NCBI GenBank assembly: GCA_016927965.1
Contig: JAFGLP010000036.1
Coordinates: 1-7,424, forward strand
DNA length: 7,424 bases
Direction: 5' to 3'
Source: Dehalococcoidia bacterium
Lineage (GTDB): Bacteria; Chloroflexota; Dehalococcoidia; GIF9; UBA5629
The stretch's first letter is position 1; each line of letters starts with the position of its first letter. The notes under the pieces are model-generated. The model ran no database searches. It was not told the origin of the DNA and saw nothing but the letters and a program-made list of their open reading frames with translations. The position numbers and the translations under genes are program-made. Below are positions 1-4,876 of the stretch, piece after piece.

Positions 1-801
1 AAGAACAGCAAGCAAATCGTTGAACAGTTGGTCAGGCCGACCGGTCTGCTTGAACCGACTATTGAGGTAAAGCCAACCAGTGGACAGATAGATGATCTTA
101 TCCACGAGATCAAGCTCAGGGTTGAAAAGGGAGAACGCTGCCTGGTCACAACTCTCACCAAGAAAATGGCTGAGGAGCTGGCTGACTACCTGCGTGAGAT
201 GGCCGTTAAAACGCATTATTTACATTCGGAAGTTGATACGCTGGAAAGGGTGGAGATATTGCGTGACCTGCGGCTGGGTGTATATGACGTGGTGGTGGGC
301 ATCAACTTGCTGAGGGAGGGGCTTGACCTGCCTGAAGTAAGCCTGGTAGCCATACTGGACGCCGATAAGGAAGGATATCTGCGATCGAAAGATGCCCTGA
401 TACAGACTATGGGCAGGGCGGCCAGGCATATCGACGGGCATGTAATGCTGTATGCAGACAAGCTTACCGATTCCATGAAGAATGCCATCGAGGAGACCTA
501 CCGCCGGCGTAAAATACAGGAAGATTTCAATAAGCAGCATGACATAACTCCGCAGGGCATCAAGAAAGCCATTAAGGATATTACTGAACGTGTAACGATG
601 GTGGTGGCGGAACAGAAGGCCAAATATAGTACGTCTCACGTGCCTCCCGAGGAGGTAGCCCGTCTGATAAAAGACCTTGAATCACGGATGAAGAAAGCTG
701 CCAAGAGCCTGGAGTTCGAAAAGGCGGCGCTCCTGAGGGACAGGATAGTCGAACTGCGCAAGGACGAGGAGCTATTGTCCCCGTTTCGTAAAAAGAAGTA
801 A
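1..801 (+). CDS. uvrB: UvrABC excinuclease subunit B, C-terminal part (5' end outside window)
   Basis: UvrB is the damage-verifying helicase-like subunit of bacterial nucleotide excision repair; it is loaded by UvrA and then recruits the UvrC nuclease. The reading frame is open from base 1, so the start lies upstream; 266 residues remain. Visible in order (window residues): the conserved block [11 protein letters not shown] at 9-19; the second RecA-like helicase domain with [13 protein letters not shown] at 48-60; helicase motif V around [15 protein letters not shown] at 100-114; LDADKEG at 119-125; and motif [11 protein letters not shown] at 135-143. The UvrB-specific [14 protein letters not shown] and DITPQGIKK follow at 167-189. 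The UVR domain that contacts UvrC is at about 216-254 ([17 protein letters not shown] at 237-253). The match to known UvrB along this stretch is near-continuous, and the C-terminus with its UVR domain is intact. The stop is TAA at 799-801. No terminator hairpin is obvious before the next gene, so some read-through is possible. Confidence 0.98.
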   Translation, partial: KNSKQIVEQLVRPTGLLEPTIEVKPTSGQIDDLIHEIKLRVEKGERCLVTTLTKKMAEELADYLREMAVKTHYLHSEVDTLERVEILRDLRLGVYDVVVGINLLREGLDLPEVSLVAILDADKEGYLRSKDALIQTMGRAARHIDGHVMLYADKLTDSMKNAIEETYRRRKIQEDFNKQHDITPQGIKKAIKDITERVTMVVAEQKAKYSTSHVPPEEVARLIKDLESRMKKAAKSLEFEKAALLRDRIVELRKDEELLSPFRKKK

Positions 802-818
802 TTCTGTAGCCATAGGAA

Positions 819-824
819 TATAAT
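819..824 (+). promoter_or_regulatory. possible -10 box for the small membrane protein gene
   Basis: A perfect TATAAT lies at 819-824 in the 61-nt A-rich gap after uvrB. Initiation would fall near 831 and leave a leader of about 32 nt carrying the AAGGAGG ribosome binding site (849-855, 7 nt before the ATG). No credible -35 hexamer is seen at the usual spacing (796-801 reads AAGTAA), so this is weak evidence that the gene has its own promoter as well as read-through from uvrB. Confidence 0.3.
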
Positions 825-862
825 AGTAAAAGAGAAAAATCGTAAAGGAAGGAGGTAAAGGC

Positions 863-1192
863 ATGGAAAGACCCTGGCGTCCTCTAACAGCTGGGATATT
901 GGACATGGTTGCTGGTGTGGGCATGCTGTTTGTATGCTTCTGGCTTGTGCTGGCGGGCGGCATCGTTACACTTGCCAGCGATGTGCCGCAATGGGTGCCA
1001 ACGCTGTTGTTCGGCCTGGCTGTGCCGTTTACGCTGCTGGCTATACTTTCAGTTATCGGCGGTATTTTTTCCGTGCAAAGGAAGCTATGGGGATTGGCGC
1101 TGGCAGGCTCAATCGCCGCTTTCTTTTGCTGCTTTATACTGGGTATCGTGGCGCTGATACTGGTTTCAATTTCCCGCAGCGAGTTTAAGTAG
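863..1192 (+). CDS. small three-helix integral membrane protein, function unknown
   Basis: The protein has 109 residues and I do not recognise a characterised family. The start is well supported by AAGGAGG at 849-855, 7 nt before ATG. Three hydrophobic stretches are predicted to span the membrane, at about residues 11-37, 46-70 and 76-101. Short charged segments separate or flank them (MERPWRP at the N-terminus, VQRKLWG at 71-77, SRSEFK at the C-terminus). There is no signal peptidase site, Cys motif or soluble domain. The Arg-rich N-terminus and the QRK loop suggest an N-in topology by the positive-inside rule, though the call is not strong. The pattern resembles small DUF-type membrane proteins in which an N-terminal RPWRP-like segment precedes a GIL-containing first helix. 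It sits 61 nt after uvrB on the same strand, but nothing suggests a repair role. It converges on the M24 gene with a large palindrome between them. Confidence 0.8.
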   Translation: MERPWRPLTAGILDMVAGVGMLFVCFWLVLAGGIVTLASDVPQWVPTLLFGLAVPFTLLAILSVIGGIFSVQRKLWGLALAGSIAAFFCCFILGIVALILVSISRSEFK

Positions 1193-1200
1193 TGTCATAT

Positions 1201-1242
1201 ACAGGCGGTGTTGCCCTGTGTACACAGGGCAACACCGCCTGT
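1201..1242. terminator. 42-nt perfect palindrome between convergent genes, likely bidirectional terminator
   Basis: Bases 1201-1221 (ACAGGCGGTGTTGCCCTGTG plus T) are exactly the reverse complement of 1222-1242. As RNA this folds into a 19-bp GC-rich stem with a GTAC tetraloop on either strand. It begins 8 nt after the TAG of the membrane protein gene and ends 3 nt before the stop codon of the oppositely oriented M24 gene, so it is placed to end transcripts from both sides. There is no T-run after the stem in either direction (TGCCTATA on +, ATGACACT on -). It is therefore not a textbook intrinsic terminator, and a factor-dependent or mRNA-stabilising role is also possible. Confidence 0.65.
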
Positions 1243-1245
1243 TGC

Positions 1246-2472
1246 CTATACCACGTCTATGCTCAGCGGGAACTTGGACATGAACTCGCACCCCTTTTCC
1301 ATGATCAGGATGGGGTTTTCATAGCGGAAGCCGATATTCTCCTCGGGGCAGGCGTACTGCACAGCGCAGATAATCATCTCGTTCTTTTTATAGACGTGTT
1401 CAGGGTCGGTCCAGTACTCGAAAGGCCCTTCGTTCAAACCGATCCTCCATTCGTCACCCATCATGCCGATGCCGTGCTCGAAGCCCGGCACCATGTAGTC
1501 CTGGAAGCCCCGCTCCTCGGCAAAATTGAGCATCTCATCGGCCAGTTTAGTCGGGGAGATGCCTGCCCGGTAGGTTTTCAGGCATCTATGCATAAGGTCT
1601 ACGAAATTTTTTGCGTGCCAGAGCTGCCTTCTGGTCGCCTTTCCCAAAAAGTAGTTGTGAGAATGGTCGCCCAACCCCAGCTTGAACATGGCATGCAGGT
1701 CTACCATCAGGGGTTCCCCTGCCTTCAGTTTACGGCGCGTCGCCGGAGTGCATGCTCCGGCCGCCAGACCCGTCCTGTAGCCGGAGGCGATCTCGTTGCC
1801 TCCCGTGAAAGACCATTCCCACTCACTGCCGGCTTTTCTCATGGCATAGGCGGCCAGCCCTGCTATCTCCGTTTCGGTCATGGTCTTGTAGCCGCCGTTT
1901 TTAACAGCGTCATAGACTGCCTTATGACCGATATCCACGATGCGGGAAGCCTCACGGAAGCGGTTGATGGTACCCTGGTCTTTTATCAGTGACAGCTTAT
2001 CAACTATATCGTGAGCATTCTTAAAAGCAGCCTTGGGCATGGCGGCTTTAAGCATGACGAACTCGAACAGTGTGAGATGTCCTTCGGGCAGATAGTTACC
2101 CATTCCGGTTTCCATGCCGATGACGCCCTTGCCGCCTTTTAAATAAGGTTTTATCAGCATGGATAACAGTGCTACCTGGTCCTGACCTCCCATCGGCCCG
2201 TAGCCGATCACCTGGTCCTGGTCCAGCCACGACTCATCGGCCACGCGGGCCGCATCTATCACGAAAGTAACGGCTGTCGGCAATCCTGTCGGTGGAATAA
2301 CGATGAATGACCTCCAGGGGCAGAAGGCGTCCAGCGTCCATGAAAGCGTCCGCAGGCGTGAACCGAGATAAACGTCGATACCCTGTGCTGCCATCTCCTT
2401 TTGAATGGACTTGATTCTCTTGGGGAAATCTATGAAATAGGGATCGTCTTTAGCCGGTTTCTTGGTTGGCAT
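1246..2472 (-). CDS. M24 (aminopeptidase P/creatinase fold) family protein with altered active site
   Basis: The protein has 408 residues. The N-terminal creatinase-like domain spans about 15-155, and the pita-bread catalytic domain spans about 170-400. M24 members include Xaa-Pro aminopeptidases and prolidases, but also non-peptidases such as creatinase and the DMSP lyase DddP. Metal-ligand positions that can be placed: D258 (in MVDL) and D269, 11 residues apart as in E. coli PepP; H333 in the EHGIG motif; and E385 in FRYENPIL. The Glu normally found in the IEPG motif is Gln here (Q372 in CAVQYACP; codon CAG read directly). The second conserved His after the GHGIG-type motif is D340, and I see no His in the segment before the first Asp (GLAAGACTPATRRKLKAGE). 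Extra His residues cluster nearby (H260, H270, H272). It is thus probably not a standard aminopeptidase; substrate unknown. Start: GGGAGG lies just upstream of the ATG. The gene follows the SCP2 gene by 19 nt, last in a three-gene operon. Confidence 0.85.
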   Translation of the reverse strand: MPTKKPAKDDPYFIDFPKRIKSIQKEMAAQGIDVYLGSRLRTLSWTLDAFCPWRSFIVIPPTGLPTAVTFVIDAARVADESWLDQDQVIGYGPMGGQDQVALLSMLIKPYLKGGKGVIGMETGMGNYLPEGHLTLFEFVMLKAAMPKAAFKNAHDIVDKLSLIKDQGTINRFREASRIVDIGHKAVYDAVKNGGYKTMTETEIAGLAAYAMRKAGSEWEWSFTGGNEIASGYRTGLAAGACTPATRRKLKAGEPLMVDLHAMFKLGLGDHSHNYFLGKATRRQLWHAKNFVDLMHRCLKTYRAGISPTKLADEMLNFAEERGFQDYMVPGFEHGIGMMGDEWRIGLNEGPFEYWTDPEHVYKKNEMIICAVQYACPEENIGFRYENPILIMEKGCEFMSKFPLSIDVV

Positions 2473-2491
2473 CTCGTTCCTCCCTTATAAA

Positions 2492-2896
2492 TTAATAGTC
2501 GGTTGGTATCCTGGCGATGACCTCGTTGAGACGGTCGACCGTCGGAGATAGAGTGAGGGCTTTAACCAGATTGCCTTTCAACATCATCTTGCCGGACATC
2601 AGCGCCGCCCTTGCTTTGAGCTCTGCCCGGGAGATTTTGGCGAAAATATCGTAATCGGCGGTTATGGAGAATTCGGCCTTGGGCAAAGCACCTTCCACGA
2701 TGGAAACTGTTTCGACCACACCGTCCTTGAGCTTATAGTAAATAGCTTTGGTCTTGCCGCCGGGGCATTTTGTGTTGATGGTCAGCATGGATGATGTGAT
2801 GTTCTTCATCTTTTCTGGTGTAAGCTCTTTTTTACACCTTTTCGTCACCTCGTCCGCCCACTCCTTGCTGAGATACTTGAACTTTTTCTCAGGCAT
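2492..2896 (-). CDS. SCP2 sterol-binding domain protein (stand-alone lipid carrier)
   Basis: This 134-residue protein consists of almost nothing but an SCP2-like domain. That fold has a hydrophobic tunnel and binds sterols, fatty acids or acyl-CoAs. Supporting features are the central beta-rich region (KAIYYKLKDGVVETV at 50-64, AEFSITADYDIFAKI at 74-88) and the family's late signature (SGKMMLKGNLVKAL at 101-114), close to the usual GK-x-KLKGDL-x-KAL form. The N-terminal 30 residues are charged and helical, and there is no signal peptide, so it should be cytoplasmic. The start is well supported: AAGGAGG is followed by 6 nt and ATG. It sits 23 nt after the alpha/beta hydrolase gene and 19 nt before the M24 gene, so all three are very likely co-transcribed. 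The family match is solid. The ligand is unknown; the neighbours suggest a hydrophobic acid, ester or CoA thioester. Confidence 0.87.
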   Translation of the reverse strand: MPEKKFKYLSKEWADEVTKRCKKELTPEKMKNITSSMLTINTKCPGGKTKAIYYKLKDGVVETVSIVEGALPKAEFSITADYDIFAKISRAELKARAALMSGKMMLKGNLVKALTLSPTVDRLNEVIARIPTDY

Positions 2897-2919
2897 TGAA
2901 TACCTCCTTATTGTTTTGA

Positions 2920-3876
2920 CTATTGCAGAAAACCTATAACAAGGCTGTTGAATTTATCCGCCGCATCTACCTCGGGATTGTGTCCTATCCCCTCAAGCTG
3001 TTCGAACCGTAAACCCAGTATGGAATTTCTGATAGCCTGCACCATTTCCGGTGAGATGTCTTCATCGAGTGTGCCCCAGATCAGCATGACCTGCCTGTCC
3101 TGCTTGCCGACGGATTCGTAATCGGGGCGGTAGTCGGTTGTGGCATCGCTGCGGAACATGGCCAGCGTAGCGCTCTCGAACCCCTTGTAGCAGGTCTGCT
3201 CTCTGAACAGACTGATATACTTGCCGGTGTCGGATGATTTTGCGGTAAGCCCTGCCGCGCGTTTAGCCATGCTGTTGGTAGCCACCATCCGCATCATAAA
3301 CTCTCCCCACACCGGCGGCCTCAGCAGCTTGATGTTTGTATCGTTCCTGATGGAATTGATCATAGGTGAAGCCAGTACCAGCTTTCTTACCCTCTCGGGA
3401 TGGTTGGCAGTGAAGTCAACCACCAGCCCCCCTCCTATGGAAAGCCCTACCAGGTCGACCGGGTTTCTCATATCCAGATGGTCCAGCAGTTCAAGCAGCT
3501 GCCTGCGGTAAAACTCCTGGCTGTATTCGGCCTCCGGCCTGTCCGAGAAACCTTTGCCGTAGAGGTCGTAGCGCAGCACGCGGAAGCCTGCATCGGATAG
3601 TTCATCGATCTGGTTGTCCCATATATACATGGGGATGGTTGAGCCGTGGACGAGCACGACAACCTGTCCGTCAGCGGGCCCTTCAAGCTCGTAATGTGTC
3701 ACACCCGAAGCGAGCCGGGCGAAGGAGCCTCCCAACTGGGCGCGGGTAATATCGTTCAGCTCCTTCTTTTCGATATCGGAGAGGGTATATATAACAAGGG
3801 GAATAACAACCACCAGGATAATAACAGCTACCAGTACCCATATCCATGGTCGTACAGGCTTCTTGCCAGCCTTCAT
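2920..3876 (-). CDS. membrane-anchored alpha/beta hydrolase
   Basis: The protein has 318 residues. A Lys/Arg-rich start (MKAGKKPVRP) is followed by one strongly hydrophobic segment at about 11-31. This is a signal anchor or uncleaved signal sequence, with no lipobox and no clear cleavage motif, so the catalytic domain probably lies outside the cytoplasmic membrane. The alpha/beta hydrolase fold fills about 57-318: oxyanion-loop motif HGST at 77-80, nucleophile elbow GLSIG with S146, acid in WGTLDED (D271 most likely), and catalytic H299 in GIGHNPE. The triad looks complete, so this should be an active esterase, lipase, C-C hydrolase or related enzyme; sequence alone does not choose between them. 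The cap region at about 175-255 is variable. The start is supported by GGGAGG 5 nt before the ATG. It is the first gene of the hydrolase-SCP2-M24 operon, with a promoter-like sequence at 3906-3934. Confidence 0.9.
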   Translation of the reverse strand: MKAGKKPVRPWIWVLVAVIILVVVIPLVIYTLSDIEKKELNDITRAQLGGSFARLASGVTHYELEGPADGQVVVLVHGSTIPMYIWDNQIDELSDAGFRVLRYDLYGKGFSDRPEAEYSQEFYRRQLLELLDHLDMRNPVDLVGLSIGGGLVVDFTANHPERVRKLVLASPMINSIRNDTNIKLLRPPVWGEFMMRMVATNSMAKRAAGLTAKSSDTGKYISLFREQTCYKGFESATLAMFRSDATTDYRPDYESVGKQDRQVMLIWGTLDEDISPEMVQAIRNSILGLRFEQLEGIGHNPEVDAADKFNSLVIGFLQ

Positions 3877-3905
3877 GACAACCTCCCGTATGCAGCCTTG
3901 CGGAC

Positions 3906-3934
3906 AGTCTATATTTGTTTATGCCGGACGTCAA
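3906..3934 (-). promoter_or_regulatory. candidate sigma70-type promoter for the hydrolase-SCP2-M24 operon
   Basis: Read on the minus strand, TTGACG (5 of 6 to consensus) at 3934-3929 is followed after exactly 17 nt by TAGACT (4 of 6) at 3911-3906. Initiation near 3899 would give a leader of about 23 nt with the GGGAGG ribosome binding site. The -35 box lies inside an inverted repeat, GCCGG at 3923-3927 and CCGGC at 3939-3943, which could be a regulator site or a weak hairpin ending the upstream transcript. The assignment rests on hexamers and spacing only. Confidence 0.5.
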
Positions 3935-3970
3935 GATACCGGCGCATGTGTATACTGCTGTAATTAAGGA

Positions 3971-4723
3971 CTATTTTTTAAAACCCCCGAGGCGCTCCTT
4001 GGTATCGTCTATCTTGAACTCGCTGCCGAACTCAAGTTTCAGGCTTTCATCGAGGGTCATATCTTCATTATTGTTATAAAGCTGCTTGTAGGCGGATACT
4101 GATTGCGGACTGTTGGCCGTAATCTTTTTAACCATGGTTTGCAGGGCCTCTTCCAGCTTATCCGCCGGCACGGCCTGGTTAATCAGTCCGATACGCTCGG
4201 CTTCTTTGCCGGTTATGGCATCAGCCGTGAAAGAAAGCTCCTTGGCCTTGATAAAACCGACCCGGCGCGGTAGCCGTGCGCTCATGCCCCAGGTTGGCCT
4301 CAGGCCCCATTTGGCATGAGTATCGCCCATTTTCACGTCCTCCGCTGCAATCACCATGTCACAGGCCAGGAAAATCTCTAACGCGCCGGTGAAGGCAAAT
4401 CCGTTTATGAGAGCGATGACCACCTTGGGAACCGAAAGGATAGCTTCGATGAGTGCCCGGGCGGGTATATCCAGGATATCGCCGACCTTGCCCCTCTCCA
4501 GCTTGCGGTCTCCCAGCGCCTTGAGGTCCACGCCTGCCGTAAATGCCTTTCCCTGCCCTGTCAGCACGATGACTTTTACATTATTGTCTTTACCTGCTTC
4601 CAGCACAGCGTCCCATATCTCTTTGAGCATGGTTGGCGTGATAGCGTTCAGCGCCTCCGGACGGTTTAATGTGATCCTGCCGATGCCGTTTTCCACGTTA
4701 TAAAGAATCGTCTCGTATGCCAC
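3971..4723 (-). CDS. enoyl-CoA hydratase/isomerase (crotonase) family protein
   Basis: Crotonase-fold enzymes act on acyl-CoA thioesters, usually hydrating 2-enoyl-CoAs in beta-oxidation. With the GTG start at 4723 the protein has 250 residues, typical for the family, and opens AYETILYNVENGIGRITLNRPEALNA. The oxyanion-hole segment KAFTAGVDL is at 59-67, and the second oxyanion Gly is in NGFAFTGALE (107-116). E116 matches the first catalytic Glu (rat E144). The position matching the second Glu (rat E164, in QPEILLG) is His, H136 in GDTHAKWG, so plain hydratase activity is uncertain; an isomerase, a hydrolase or another crotonase-type reaction is possible. Start choice: an ATG at 4741 has no ribosome binding site, whereas GTG at 4723 has AAGGAG 8 nt upstream and gives the usual family N-terminus. 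There is no signal peptide, so it is cytoplasmic. It is transcribed divergently from the acyl-CoA synthetase and lies 94 nt upstream of the hydrolase operon on the same strand. Confidence 0.9.
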   Translation of the reverse strand: MAYETILYNVENGIGRITLNRPEALNAITPTMLKEIWDAVLEAGKDNNVKVIVLTGQGKAFTAGVDLKALGDRKLERGKVGDILDIPARALIEAILSVPKVVIALINGFAFTGALEIFLACDMVIAAEDVKMGDTHAKWGLRPTWGMSARLPRRVGFIKAKELSFTADAITGKEAERIGLINQAVPADKLEEALQTMVKKITANSPQSVSAYKQLYNNNEDMTLDESLKLEFGSEFKIDDTKERLGGFKK

Positions 4724-4731
4724 TGGTTCCA

Positions 4732-4737
4732 CTCCTT
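4732..4737 (-). promoter_or_regulatory. ribosome binding site that selects the GTG start of the crotonase-family gene
   Basis: The minus strand reads AAGGAG with an 8-nt spacer to GTG at 4723. This motif lies inside the alternative longer reading frame that would begin at ATG 4741, which itself has only AATTAA before it. It therefore argues for the shorter, GTG-initiated protein. Confidence 0.65.
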
Positions 4738-4779
4738 CCATTTAATTCTTTGGCGGCCGTATGATCTATAGATAGAGGA

Positions 4780-4807
4780 GTTGCGATTATTAGTACTATA
4801 TCACAAC
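4780..4807. promoter_or_regulatory. candidate shared operator: 28-bp inverted repeat between divergent genes
   Basis: GTTGCGAT at 4780-4787 and ATCACAAC at 4800-4807 are reverse complements at 7 of 8 positions, separated by 12 nt. The repeat lies between divergently transcribed acyl-CoA genes. It covers the likely minus-strand -10 box (4795-4800) and ends 9 nt before the plus-strand -35 box, the position expected for a dimeric repressor or activator. No regulator gene is in the window. A second, perfect 10-nt palindrome ATCTATAGAT lies nearby at 4764-4773. Confidence 0.4.
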
Positions 4808-4823
4808 TTCCCCGCTTTGACAC
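4795..4823 (-). promoter_or_regulatory. candidate promoter for the crotonase-family gene
   Basis: On the minus strand, GTGTCA (4 of 6) at 4823-4818 and TATAGT (5 of 6) at 4800-4795 are 17 nt apart. Its -35 box overlaps the plus-strand -35 box (4817-4822), so the two divergent promoters would be back to back and mutually constrained. The leader to the GTG would be about 65 nt. This is moderate evidence from hexamers and spacing only. Confidence 0.35.
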
Positions 4824-4846
4824 GGAGATCGAGTTTTGGGCATAAT
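4817..4846 (+). promoter_or_regulatory. sigma70-type promoter for the acyl-CoA synthetase gene
   Basis: A perfect TTGACA (4817-4822) and CATAAT (5 of 6, 4841-4846) are separated by 18 nt. Initiation near 4853 leaves a leader of about 24 nt containing AAGGAGG at 4864-4870. This is the best promoter match in the window. It also shows that a longer in-frame TTG start at 4781 would lie upstream of transcription initiation. Confidence 0.65.
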
Positions 4847-4863
4847 ATTCTTTCTGTTGCTTT

Positions 4864-4870
4864 AAGGAGG
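4864..4870 (+). promoter_or_regulatory. ribosome binding site fixing the synthetase start at 4877
   Basis: AAGGAGG is followed by 6 nt and ATG at 4877. The frame is open further upstream to TTG 4781, but that codon has no such site, and the 32 extra residues do not resemble the family N-terminus, whereas MTNLPTPDLKYLFEPRSIAFVG does. Confidence 0.85.
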
Positions 4871-4876
4871 CACCTG

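Noticed and set aside
220..639. A 139-codon open frame on the minus strand opposite uvrB
   Set aside because: It overlaps conserved UvrB helicase motifs on the other strand and has no credible start signal. It is a by-product of uvrB codon use.
1192..1992. A 266-codon open frame on the plus strand opposite the M24 gene
   Set aside because: It is entirely antisense to a well-supported M24 protein, begins at a GTG inside the upstream stop region, has no ribosome binding site and shows no recognisable domain. It is a shadow frame.
4724..4741. An ATG start at 4741 for the crotonase-family gene
   Set aside because: There is no ribosome binding site before it, whereas GTG 4723 has AAGGAG at 8 nt and gives the usual family N-terminus. 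The six-residue difference stays formally open.
4781..4876. An N-terminal extension of the acyl-CoA synthetase from TTG 4781
   Set aside because: The best promoter (4817-4846) lies inside it and AAGGAGG sits directly before ATG 4877. The extra 32 residues do not resemble the family.
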